A stretch of DNA of 64,000 nucleotides from Blastomonas ursincola (GTDB lineage: Bacteria > Pseudomonadota > Alphaproteobacteria > Sphingomonadales > Sphingomonadaceae), in NCBI RefSeq assembly GCF_013607875.1, contig NZ_VDES01000003.1:473364-537363 (forward strand). The letters are read 5' to 3'. The translations under genes were made by a program, and so were the position numbers. Positions 45,810 to 53,904 of this stretch are shown here, piece after piece (the first letter of the stretch is position 1; every line of letters starts with the position of its first letter). The notes beneath the pieces were generated by a model. It was not told the DNA's origin and ran no database searches. It saw nothing but the letters and a program-made list of their open reading frames with translations.

Positions 45810-47273
45810 ATGATATTTCGCGATCTGAGGCGGCTGCCGGCCACGTTCGGCATCAGCCTCTTGGCGGCGTCGACTCTTTCGGCCTGCGCATCGCTCGGCC
45901 CGCTTCCCGCTGCTCAACCGCCTTTGCCCGGGGATTGGGCGAATCGAGCAGGTGTGGGGCGCGAGGCCGGACCGGACTTGGCGAACTGGTGGCGCGCGTT
46001 CGACGATCCCGTCCTCGATGGATTGGTCGACGAAACCGTCGCGCAGAATCTAACGCTGGCTCAAGCCGCGTACCGTGTTCGCAGCTCTCGGGCGCTCGTG
46101 CGGCCCGCGATCAGTCAGGGTCTTCCGCAGGTCGGCGTCACTTCCGGCGCACGGGTGCAACGGCGCTTGTCGGGATCGACCGGGCTGATCGGTGTCCCAG
46201 GCGGTTCAGGAGGGATCTCCCCGACCGTCGTGCAGGACCAGCCGACCACCGGATTCTTTCAGGCCGGGTTCGATGCCTCTTGGGAGCTTGATCTGTTCGG
46301 AGGGGCGTCGGCGCGCGTGCGCTCGGCGCGTGCTTCCGCCGACGTCGCTCAGGCCGACGCCGAGGCGGCGCGGGCGACCGTAGTAGCCGAGGTGGTCAGA
46401 ACCTATGTCGAACTGCGCGGCGCACAGAGGCGCCGCGCTCTCCTGACCAGGATCTCGGACGAACAGGGCAAGCTCTTGTCGCTCACCCGCGAACGCCGCG
46501 TCGCGGGCGTTGCGAGCGACTTCGATGTCGATCGACTGGTCACCGCCGCCGCGGAGACCGGCGCCCAGATCCCACTTACCGATCAGGCGATCCAGCAAGC
46601 GACCCAGCGCCTGGCGGTCTTGGCCGGTCGGCCCAGCGTCGACGGACAGCTGCTGCAGCCGGCTCAACAGCCCCTTCCGGCCCAGGTGTCGCTCCGGCTC
46701 TTGCCCGCCGATCTGGTGCGCACCCGGCCCGAGATTCGCCGCGCGGAGCGGACGGTGGCCCAAGCGGCGGCTGACCTCGACGTCGCCGTGGCGGACCTCT
46801 ATCCGCGCCTCACGCTCACGGGTGACATCAACCTCAGCGGCAATCTCATTGGAGACTCGCTTCCGGGACTGGTCACTAATTCGTCCATTGGCCCGTCGCT
46901 CAGTATCCCGCTATTCGACTGGGGCGCACGACGGTCCGTCGTCACGGCGCGGGATGCTGCGCTTGCGGAAGCCATCCTGGCCTATCGCCAAGCCGTCCTG
47001 GAAGGGATTGAGGAGACCGAGAACGCGTTGAACGCGCTCGACGTCGAGCGTCGTCGCGCCAATCGGCTTGCGACCGGCACCACCGCTGCCCGACGGGCGG
47101 CGGCGAACGCCGATCTGTTGTATCGCCAAGGGTTAGCGAGCCTAGCCGACGTGGTGGACGCCACGGTGGCGCTGCGTCAGGCGGAGTTGAACAGCGCCGA
47201 GGTCATCGAACGACAGTCGCTCGCCGTCATCGCGCTTTACAAGGCGGTCGGCGGCGCGAGTTTGCCGGAGTAG
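45810..47273 (+). CDS. Efflux outer-membrane lipoprotein (TolC/NodT family)
   Basis: A 487-residue outer-membrane factor. The lipobox LSACAS puts the acylated cysteine at about residue 26. Two repeated helical halves are visible: WWRAFDDPVLDGLVDETVAQNLTLAQAAYRVRSSRA and TRPEIRRAERTVAQAAADLDVAVADLYPRLTLTG, then SLSIPLFDWGARRSVV and YRQGLASLADVVDATVALRQAELN. It is the likely exit duct for the RND and fusion proteins encoded divergently. GAGGAGG precedes the ATG at 45810; frame upstream is antisense to the TetR gene. Confidence 0.92.
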   Translation: MIFRDLRRLPATFGISLLAASTLSACASLGPLPAAQPPLPGDWANRAGVGREAGPDLANWWRAFDDPVLDGLVDETVAQNLTLAQAAYRVRSSRALVRPAISQGLPQVGVTSGARVQRRLSGSTGLIGVPGGSGGISPTVVQDQPTTGFFQAGFDASWELDLFGGASARVRSARASADVAQADAEAARATVVAEVVRTYVELRGAQRRRALLTRISDEQGKLLSLTRERRVAGVASDFDVDRLVTAAAETGAQIPLTDQAIQQATQRLAVLAGRPSVDGQLLQPAQQPLPAQVSLRLLPADLVRTRPEIRRAERTVAQAAADLDVAVADLYPRLTLTGDINLSGNLIGDSLPGLVTNSSIGPSLSIPLFDWGARRSVVTARDAALAEAILAYRQAVLEGIEETENALNALDVERRRANRLATGTTAARRAAANADLLYRQGLASLADVVDATVALRQAELNSAEVIERQSLAVIALYKAVGGASLPE

Positions 47274-47278
47274 TCGCG

Positions 47279-48163
47279 ATGGAATTGCGGCATCTCCAAT
47301 ATGTCGTTGCGGCCGCAGAGCGTGGCAGCTTTCGTCGCGCGGCGATGGCGCTCGACATTCGGGAATCCGCGGTCAGCCGGCGCATCCGAGACCTGGAAGA
47401 CGAGCTGGGCGCGGCGCTTTTCATTCGCCATCATGGCGGCGTCCGTCTCACGCACGCCGGTCAGCGGTTTTTCTATGGCGCGCTTCGGGCATTGAACGAA
47501 ATCGAACGCGCAGCAGCCGATGCTGGGTCTTTCGGACGTGGTGAAACCGGCACCGTTCGAATTGGGATTTTCACGTCGCTCGCCTGGGGATTCCTGTCCG
47601 ATCTGCTGCGTACCTACGTCAGCGCAAATCCAGGTGTTCGACCCGATCTCATCGAGGGTGGCCCCGCTGCGCACATCGCCGCGGTCCAGCGTCTTCATCT
47701 CGATATCGCGTTCCTAACGGGCAAGCTTGTCGTCGACGGATGCGACGTGGCTCATTTATGGAACGAACGGGTCTTGGTGGTCATGCCCAGCAAGCATGAA
47801 TTCGTTTCGCTGCGAAAGATCGACTGGACGCATCTTCGCGACCGGCACTTCATTGTCAGCGAGGACGACCCTGGACCAGAAATCCACGACTATCTGGTCA
47901 AACACCTCGGCGACCTCGGGCATCATCCCAGCATCGAGCGGCATCGCGTCGGCAGGGACAATCTGATGCATCTGGTCGCAATGGGTCAGGGCCTGACGCT
48001 GGTTCACGAAGCAGCGGGCGCCGCACAGTTTCCGGGTGTCGTGTATCGGCCGGTCGACGGCGAGGTCCTGCCCTTCTGCGCGATCTGGTCGCCACATAAC
48101 GACAATCCCGCGCTTCGGAGGCTGCTGAGCCTCGCCAGAACGATGTCAAAGAAGGTCGTCTAG
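47279..48163 (+). CDS. LysR family transcriptional regulator
   Basis: A 294-residue LysR-type regulator. MELRHLQYVVAAAERGSFRRAAMALDIRESAVSRRIRDLEDELGAALFIRHHGGVRLTHAG is the winged helix-turn-helix; the remainder is the effector domain (GTVRIGIFTSLAW, RERVLVVMPSKHEFV-type strands). It starts five bases after the efflux channel stop and is probably co-transcribed with it. Its target and effector are unknown. Confidence 0.9.
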   Translation: MELRHLQYVVAAAERGSFRRAAMALDIRESAVSRRIRDLEDELGAALFIRHHGGVRLTHAGQRFFYGALRALNEIERAAADAGSFGRGETGTVRIGIFTSLAWGFLSDLLRTYVSANPGVRPDLIEGGPAAHIAAVQRLHLDIAFLTGKLVVDGCDVAHLWNERVLVVMPSKHEFVSLRKIDWTHLRDRHFIVSEDDPGPEIHDYLVKHLGDLGHHPSIERHRVGRDNLMHLVAMGQGLTLVHEAAGAAQFPGVVYRPVDGEVLPFCAIWSPHNDNPALRRLLSLARTMSKKVV

Positions 48164-48290
48164 CGTACTCGTACGGTCGCGACCTTTCACGATACGGCTC
48201 GATGAGGTCGCTCCTGCGGAATCTTGAATGTCTGCTGGCGCTGGCAAAGTCCCTGTCGGAGAGGCCCGGCATAGTTCGTCCGTCAGCGTC

Positions 48291-48545
48291 TCATCCGTCC
48301 TGAGCATCCGTGCGGGAGGCGCGTTGACCGCCATCGCGGCGCGCGCGAGCGAAGCCCCGATCGGTTGCAATGAAGCGCTCTAGCATGGGGACGATCAGCT
48401 TTTTCGGGTCGCCGATGGTCTGGCCTTGTTCGCGGCCCATCGCCGCCGCGTAGGCGCTGAGGTCGCGATGGAGCGGTGCCGGCAGCTGTATCGTTACCTT
48501 CACCGGCTTGTCTTCGATGATTGGGCCGAGCTTCAACTTCGTCAT
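48291..48545 (-). CDS. DUF2274 domain-containing protein of the conjugation cluster
   Basis: An 84-residue protein: MTKLKLGPIIEDKPVKVTIQLPAPLHRDLSAYAAAMGREQGQ is the DUF2274 pattern, resembling a short ribbon-helix-helix-type protein (KVTIQLPAPLHRDL). It follows trbI by three bases and is regularly the last gene of this kind of trb cluster. Its role is unknown; a DNA-binding or plug function is conceivable. Confidence 0.82.
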   Translation of the reverse strand: MTKLKLGPIIEDKPVKVTIQLPAPLHRDLSAYAAAMGREQGQTIGDPKKLIVPMLERFIATDRGFARARRDGGQRASRTDAQDG

Positions 48546-48548
48546 CCG

Positions 48549-49760
48549 TCACCCTCCAAAAGGCTCGAGAACGATATCGCGCGTGACGATGACACGGACC
48601 GGAAACCCCGGCCGGATCGTCAATGTCGGCGTCACGTTGAGTTGGCGGCGGACGATCTGCTGGCCGGCATCGTTGATCGTCGACTGGCCGCCGTCGCGGA
48701 TGGCCTGCACCAGACGGTCGTTGTCGTCGGTGGCTAGTTCCGCGCCGACGCCAAGCAAGGTCGAGAGCGCGGCGGCCTTGGCGAGATCCCACCAATGATA
48801 ATCGACGCCGTCCTCCAGACCGGCATAGCCCTCGACATCTGCGCCGGGCTGTCGCTCGAGCACGATCGAACGACCATTGGGAAGGATCAGCCGGTTCCAG
48901 ACCAGCAGCACCCGGCGCTGACCGAAGCCGACGCCGTTGTCGTACTGGCCGATCAGCCGCGTACCCTGCGGCACGAGGAGGATACGGCCGGTCGGGCTGT
49001 CATAGACGTTCTCCGTCACCTGGGCGGTGATCTGGCCCGGCAAATCAGAGCGGATGCCGGTGATCAGCGCCGCGGCGATCACCGCCCCCGCCTGCAGGAT
49101 GTTCGGTGATGCCGGCGCCACGACGCGATCGGGAGCGACGGTGCGCCGGTCGGCGGCGGAGTTGAGGAAGGCGAGCTGGCGATCCTGGGCGGAGGGCGTC
49201 GCAGGCGGCGGCGCGAGGCCAAGGCCGGTGAGATCAGGGAGAGGCGGGAGCGAGCCGACATCCGGTCCGGCGCCGGACCCCGACGAGGTTCGGGTCTCGG
49301 TCCCGGCGAAGATCTTACTTGTCCGAGCCGCCTCAATCTCCTGAAGCCTACGCTGCTCTTCGGCACTGATGCCAGGATCGGGCTGTGTCATGCCGGGGGC
49401 AGGCACCGGCTGCCCCCGATTCTGCGCATCGAGGATAGGTCGGCCGAGATCGCCGGGAAGCGGCGGTCCGAGTTGGGGCACGCCGCTATAGTCGCGCGGT
49501 AAGCCGGCCAGGCCGTCGGCGGTGGAACGGTTTTCGGTCGAATACAGCTCTTCCCTCGGCCTGGCGCCGTCGCGGGTCTGAAGCGCAAAGATCAGCGCGC
49601 CGCCCAGGCCGACGCTGGCGACCACGCCGATCCCGGCCAGCGCCTTGCGCGACAACCGGGTGACGCGCGGTGCCTCGCCGCGAAGCCGCATCGGCGCGGC
49701 CGCATCCACGGTCGATGCGGTGAGCTCCGCTTCCTCCTTCCGGGACTCAGGCTCGCTCAC
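48549..49760 (-). CDS. trbI: Conjugal transfer protein TrbI (VirB10-like)
   Basis: A 403-residue inner-to-outer-membrane scaffold of the mating apparatus. One N-terminal membrane helix (KALAGIGVVASVGLGGALIFALQ) is followed by a Pro/Gly-rich periplasmic linker and the C-terminal beta-barrel core domain GAVIAAALITGIRSDLPGQITAQVTENVYDSPTGRILLVPQGTRLIGQYD, the VirB10/TrbI signature. Start is a GTG at 49760 overlapping the trbG stop (GTGA). Confidence 0.94.
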   Translation of the reverse strand: MSEPESRKEEAELTASTVDAAAPMRLRGEAPRVTRLSRKALAGIGVVASVGLGGALIFALQTRDGARPREELYSTENRSTADGLAGLPRDYSGVPQLGPPLPGDLGRPILDAQNRGQPVPAPGMTQPDPGISAEEQRRLQEIEAARTSKIFAGTETRTSSGSGAGPDVGSLPPLPDLTGLGLAPPPATPSAQDRQLAFLNSAADRRTVAPDRVVAPASPNILQAGAVIAAALITGIRSDLPGQITAQVTENVYDSPTGRILLVPQGTRLIGQYDNGVGFGQRRVLLVWNRLILPNGRSIVLERQPGADVEGYAGLEDGVDYHWWDLAKAAALSTLLGVGAELATDDNDRLVQAIRDGGQSTINDAGQQIVRRQLNVTPTLTIRPGFPVRVIVTRDIVLEPFGG

Positions 49761-50806
49761 GAGGTCGGCCTCCCGTCGGTGCGGACGATGCGGACGCGCC
49801 GCTGGCCATTGCCGTTGCCAAGCCGCAGCTCGGCGGCCGCGAAAAGGCGGTCGACGATCATGTGATGGCCGCGGACCCGGTAGTTGACCAGCTCGGAGGT
49901 GTTGCCCTCCGGGCCGACCACGAACAGCGGTGGCATCTCGCCTTGCGAGATGCCGCGGGGGAACTCGATGAACACCTGCCGCCCGTCATCGTAGGCGCGC
50001 AGCGGCCGCCACGGCGCTCGGTCGCCCTCGATCGCGTAGCGGAAGTTGATGCTGGCGAGATCGACGCCGCTCGCGACCGGCTGCGTGGCTTCCGCCTGCA
50101 CATTCTGCCGACGCAGCGCGATCAGTTGGTCCTGCGGATATTGCCACGAGACCGAGGCCATATAGGTCCGCTCGGTCGAGCGGAGCTCCATATGGTAGGT
50201 GCGCAGATTGGTGTTGATGATCAGATTGGTCATCAGGTCTGCCCGTGACGGTTTGACCAGGATATGCACCTGCCGTGTCGCGCCGGAGCCGCTTTCCGTA
50301 TCACCGATGATCCAGCGCACGGTGTCGCCGGCCGCGACGGGGCCGGCGCCGACGAGCTGCTCGCCGGGCTGGAGCGCGATGTCGGTGATTTGCCCGACCG
50401 CCGTGTAGACCTGATAGAGCGCGCCGCTGGTATAGGGGTAGACCTGCATGGCGTTGATGAAGCCGTCGCGGACGGGCTGGACGCGGGCGGCGGCATTGGC
50501 CTGGTTCACCCGCGCTGCCGGATCGGCGGCTTCGGGCGTGCGGCGCGAGGGCTCGACCGGCTTCATCTGCCCAGGCAGCGGCAATGGGCGGGCAAGCTCG
50601 ACAACGGTGACGGGCGCGGGCGGATCGAGGGCGATCGTCGCGGGCGCGGCGTCGTCATAAGATATCTCGGGCGGTCTCTGCGTCGTCGCGCAGCCGGCGA
50701 GCGCCGTCGCCGCGAGGAGGACAAGCGGCAATGCGGATTTGCGGAATGTCGGGTATGCGATTGCGGGTAAGGCCGGATTTCCGGCTTTACGGAAAGACGG
50801 CTTCAT
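49757..50806 (-). CDS. trbG: Conjugal transfer protein TrbG (VirB9-like)
   Basis: A 349-residue periplasmic/outer-membrane subunit of the type IV secretion core. The start at 50806 gives a lipoprotein signal (LAATALAGC). The VirB9/CagX-type region contains AMQVYPYTSGALYQVYTAVGQITDIALQPGEQLV and the C-terminal VFIEFPRGISQGEMPPLFVVGPEGNTSELVNYRVRGHHMIVDRLFAAAELRLG. It overlaps trbF (ATGA); the longer upstream frame runs antisense-like through trbF and is rejected. Confidence 0.94.
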   Translation of the reverse strand: MKPSFRKAGNPALPAIAYPTFRKSALPLVLLAATALAGCATTQRPPEISYDDAAPATIALDPPAPVTVVELARPLPLPGQMKPVEPSRRTPEAADPAARVNQANAAARVQPVRDGFINAMQVYPYTSGALYQVYTAVGQITDIALQPGEQLVGAGPVAAGDTVRWIIGDTESGSGATRQVHILVKPSRADLMTNLIINTNLRTYHMELRSTERTYMASVSWQYPQDQLIALRRQNVQAEATQPVASGVDLASINFRYAIEGDRAPWRPLRAYDDGRQVFIEFPRGISQGEMPPLFVVGPEGNTSELVNYRVRGHHMIVDRLFAAAELRLGNGNGQRRVRIVRTDGRPTS

Positions 50807-51486
50807 TGCCCAAGCTCCCGTGACCAGTTGATGGCGTTGACGAAGATGCCGAGCGGATTCGTCCGCAGGCGTTCGGCGTCGCGCGGCGGCTGCACGACGA
50901 CGGTGAGGATGGCGGTCCAGCGCGAGGTCTCGGCGAGCGAGCCGTCCTGATAACGGCGCTCGGTCCACGCGACCCGGAAACTGTCGGGCGAGGCGCGAAT
51001 CACGCTGGAGACGTCGATCGCGATCTGCTGCGTGCCGACCTTGGTGAAGGGGTCGTTCGAGCGCGCATAGTCGTTGAGCGCCATCGCGCCGCGATCGGTG
51101 GTGAAGTCATAGGCGCGCAGCCAGTTCTGCCGGACGATGATGGCGTCGGCCGGGATCGAGCGGACCTGCTCGATGAAGCGCGCCAGATGCCAGGCAATTT
51201 GCGGATCGGTCGGGCGATAGTCGGCGACCGCGGGCGCCACGGCCTGCGACTGGCCGAGCCGATCGACCTGGACCACCCAGGGGACGACGGTGCCGCGCGC
51301 CGACTGCCAGACCAGTGCGGACGCGAACCCGGCTGAGAGGATCAGCGAGCCGAACGCCATGAGGCGCCAGTTCTTCGCCTGAACGCGGGCCGAGCCGATG
51401 CGCTCGTCCCAGACCTGGGCGGCGCGTTGATAGGGCGTCTCAGGCTCGGGCGCCTTGCCGTAATGGGTGGAGGGTCGTTTGAACAT
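50803..51486 (-). CDS. trbF: Conjugal transfer protein TrbF (VirB8-like)
   Basis: A 227-residue bitopic inner-membrane protein: cytosolic N-terminus YQRAAQVWDERIGSARVQAKNWRL, one helix (MAFGSLILSAGFASALVW) and a periplasmic NTF2-like domain (VDRLGQSQAVAPAVADYRPTDPQIAWHLARFIEQVRSIP) ending NPLGIFVNAINWSREL. It nucleates the mating channel. Start overlaps the trbL stop (TGATG). Confidence 0.94.
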   Translation of the reverse strand: MFKRPSTHYGKAPEPETPYQRAAQVWDERIGSARVQAKNWRLMAFGSLILSAGFASALVWQSARGTVVPWVVQVDRLGQSQAVAPAVADYRPTDPQIAWHLARFIEQVRSIPADAIIVRQNWLRAYDFTTDRGAMALNDYARSNDPFTKVGTQQIAIDVSSVIRASPDSFRVAWTERRYQDGSLAETSRWTAILTVVVQPPRDAERLRTNPLGIFVNAINWSRELGQ

Positions 51487-52844
51487 CAGCGGTCACTTTC
51501 GGAGAGGTTGACGGAAGCGCCGCCGCCATGGGCGTCGCCGGAGCGGACGGCATGGGCGGCGGCTTGGACGCCGTGCGTCAGCGCCTGAGAGCGCTTCATG
51601 CGCCGAGCCCAGGCGGGGGCGCCGTCCGATGCGGCAGACGAAGACGATGCGGCGTCGGCGGCGTCGGCGCCGACCGTGCCCTTGGTCGAGGAGCCGCCGG
51701 TCGCTTCGAAAGCGGCCATGCCGCCCTCGTTAAAGCTCGAACGCATGCTCTCGGCGGCGCGTGAGGTGGCCCGGCGCAGCGGCGAGGTTGCGGCGCTGGC
51801 GCCGGCGCGGGCGACGCCGCCCAGTCCGGATGCGACCCCCGATGCGCCGGACTGACCGGCCGCGCCGAGGCTGTAGGCGGTGGAGGCGCCGCCCGCCATG
51901 GCAGCTCCGCCACGCGCGGCGGCCGCCGCACCGCCAGCCAGCGCCCCGACACCGCCGGCGGCCGCGCCGAGTGCCGCGCCGCCGGCTGCAACAATGCCGC
52001 CCGCGGCGAGTCCCGTGCCGACCGCCGCGCCGGCGCCGAGCTGCGGGCCGCCGGAGACGAGACCATTGGCGATGCCAGGACCGAAGATGCCGAGGCCGAG
52101 GAGCGACAGCGCTGCGAGCACGATTGCCATCGCCTCGTCGATCGTCGGCGTCTGCCCGCCGAAGCCGGCGGTGAACTGCGAAAACAAGGTCGAGCCGATG
52201 CCGATGATGACGGCGAGCACCAGAACCTTGATCCCCGAGGAGATGACATTGCCGAGCACCCGCTCGGCCATGAAGGCGCTTTTGCCGAACAGTCCGAACG
52301 GGATGAGCACGAAACCGGCGAGCGTCGTCAGCTTGAACTCGATCAGGGTGATGAAGAGCTGAATGGCGAGGATGAAGAAGGCGAGCAGGATCAGCGCCCA
52401 GGCGAAGAGCAGGCACGCGATCTGGATGAAGTTCTCGAAGAACGACACCCACCCCATCAGGCTCGAGATGGATTCGAGCAGCGGTCGGCCGGCATCGAGC
52501 CCGGTCTGCGCCACGCGCCCCGGCCGCATGAGATCGGCGACGGTGAAACCGGTGCCCGACGCCTTCAGGCCGAGCCCCGCGAAGCTCTCGAAGACGATGC
52601 GGGCGAGGGTGTTCCAGTTGCCGATGATGTAGGCGAAGACGCCGACGAACAGGGTCTTCTTGATCAGCCGCGCGAGGATGTCGTCATCGGCGCCCCAGCT
52701 CCAGAACAGGGCGGCGAGCGTCACGTCGATGACGATCAAGGTGGTGGCGATGAACGCGACCTCGCCGCTCAGCAGGCCGAAGCCGCTGTCGATATAGCGG
52801 GTGAAGACCTCGAGGAACTGGTCGATGACGCCGGTGCCGCCCAT
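51486..52844 (-). CDS. trbL: Conjugal transfer protein TrbL (VirB6-like)
   Basis: Polytopic inner-membrane subunit of 452 residues. The N-terminal 260 residues have six or more hydrophobic segments (VIDQFLEVFTRYIDSGFGLLSGEVAFIATTLIVIDVTLAALFW at the start) and match TrbL. The C-terminal third is an unusually Gly/Ala/Ser-rich low-complexity tail, typical of TrbL proteins, which vary most there. Confidence 0.92.
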   Translation of the reverse strand: MGGTGVIDQFLEVFTRYIDSGFGLLSGEVAFIATTLIVIDVTLAALFWSWGADDDILARLIKKTLFVGVFAYIIGNWNTLARIVFESFAGLGLKASGTGFTVADLMRPGRVAQTGLDAGRPLLESISSLMGWVSFFENFIQIACLLFAWALILLAFFILAIQLFITLIEFKLTTLAGFVLIPFGLFGKSAFMAERVLGNVISSGIKVLVLAVIIGIGSTLFSQFTAGFGGQTPTIDEAMAIVLAALSLLGLGIFGPGIANGLVSGGPQLGAGAAVGTGLAAGGIVAAGGAALGAAAGGVGALAGGAAAAARGGAAMAGGASTAYSLGAAGQSGASGVASGLGGVARAGASAATSPLRRATSRAAESMRSSFNEGGMAAFEATGGSSTKGTVGADAADAASSSSAASDGAPAWARRMKRSQALTHGVQAAAHAVRSGDAHGGGASVNLSESDR

Positions 52845-52847
52845 CTA

Positions 52848-53132
52848 TCAAGGTCCTTCGGCGGGCTGGCGTGGCGCGGGCGCGACGCCGAGGAAGCGGT
52901 CACGGGTCTCGGCCCAGACGCGCAGGCATTCGGTGTCGTGCGCGGCGGCCTCGCCGAGCAGCTGGCAGCGACGTTGGCCCGCGCGCAGCGGATCGATCGG
53001 CGTCTCTTCGACCTGCCGCACCGCTGCGGCGGGCGGCGCCTCCTCTTTCCGGCTCATTTCGATCGCGGTCGCGGTAACTGCGACCGCGACGAACACGATG
53101 GCGCCTATGCGGGCGAACAGCTTGCCGTCCAT
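52848..53132 (-). CDS. TrbK-like small protein (putative entry exclusion)
   Basis: A 94-residue protein at the trbK position between trbJ and trbL. It has one N-terminal hydrophobic segment (LFARIGAIVFVAVAVTATAI) and a C-terminal part with the two-cysteine pattern RAGQRRCQLLGEAAAHDTECLRVWAETRDRFLG, as in the 'TrbK-alt' family. Entry exclusion is inferred from position and family, not shown by the sequence. The start at 53132 excludes upstream non-coding residues. Confidence 0.8.
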   Translation of the reverse strand: MDGKLFARIGAIVFVAVAVTATAIEMSRKEEAPPAAAVRQVEETPIDPLRAGQRRCQLLGEAAAHDTECLRVWAETRDRFLGVAPAPRQPAEGP

Positions 53133-53142
53133 CGGTCCTGCC

Positions 53143-53904
53143 TCAGTTGCCGTTCGGGAACATGCGGGCATTGCCGGGCTGATAGCCGGTGCCGGGGGTC
53201 AGAAACCGCCGGCGCTGTTCGCGGCCCTGTTCGGCGGCTGCGGCGCGCTCGGCATCGGAAAGCGCCTGGGCGCGGCCATTGGCGGCGACGACGGCGGTGA
53301 GGTCGGCGAGCTGCTGCGCCTGGAGCGCGAGCAATTGATTGCCGGCCTGCGTGGCCTGCAGCGCGCCGGTCGCGCTCTGGCTCTGGCCGACCAGCGCCGA
53401 CATCTGCGCGCGGTTGGTGTCGATGTTGCCGACGACGCCGGCCTGGACGCGCATGGCGTCCTGCAAGCCTCCCACCGTATTCTGCCAGCGCTCGCGCGCG
53501 CCGGCGACGAGCTGCTGATCGGTCGCTGACAGCGAGGCGTTGCCGTAGGTTGTTTGGAACGCCCGGTCGATTTGCTGGACGTCGTAGGCGATACGTTGCG
53601 CCTCGCCGAGTAACTGCTGGGTGCGCTGCACCGACTGTTGGAGCTGCTGAAGCGACGAATAGGGCAGGCTCGCGAGATTGCGGGCCTGGTTGATCAGCCC
53701 CTGTGCCTCGTTCTGCAGCGAGGTGATCTGGTTGTTGATCTGAGTGAGGGCGCGCGTGGCGGACAGCAGGTTCTGCGCATAGTTGGTCGGGTCGAAAACC
53801 TTCAACTGCGCGGCGGCGGGCGCTACCATCATCGGCGACAGCGCGAGCGGCACGGAGAGTATCGAAGCGGCGAGAAGCGCCGCGCGTGAGGATGCGAAAA
53901 TCAT
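53143..53904 (-). CDS. trbJ: Conjugal transfer protein TrbJ (VirB5-like)
   Basis: A 253-residue exported protein with a signal peptide (cleavage around VAPAAAQ) and long amphipathic helices: FDPTNYAQNLLSATRALTQINNQITSLQNEAQGLINQARNL is the TrbJ/VirB5 signature. It is thought to sit at the pilus tip. Gln/Ala-rich coiled-coil character continues to residue 220. The start overlaps the trbE stop (ATGA). Confidence 0.93.
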   Translation of the reverse strand: MIFASSRAALLAASILSVPLALSPMMVAPAAAQLKVFDPTNYAQNLLSATRALTQINNQITSLQNEAQGLINQARNLASLPYSSLQQLQQSVQRTQQLLGEAQRIAYDVQQIDRAFQTTYGNASLSATDQQLVAGARERWQNTVGGLQDAMRVQAGVVGNIDTNRAQMSALVGQSQSATGALQATQAGNQLLALQAQQLADLTAVVAANGRAQALSDAERAAAAEQGREQRRRFLTPGTGYQPGNARMFPNGN

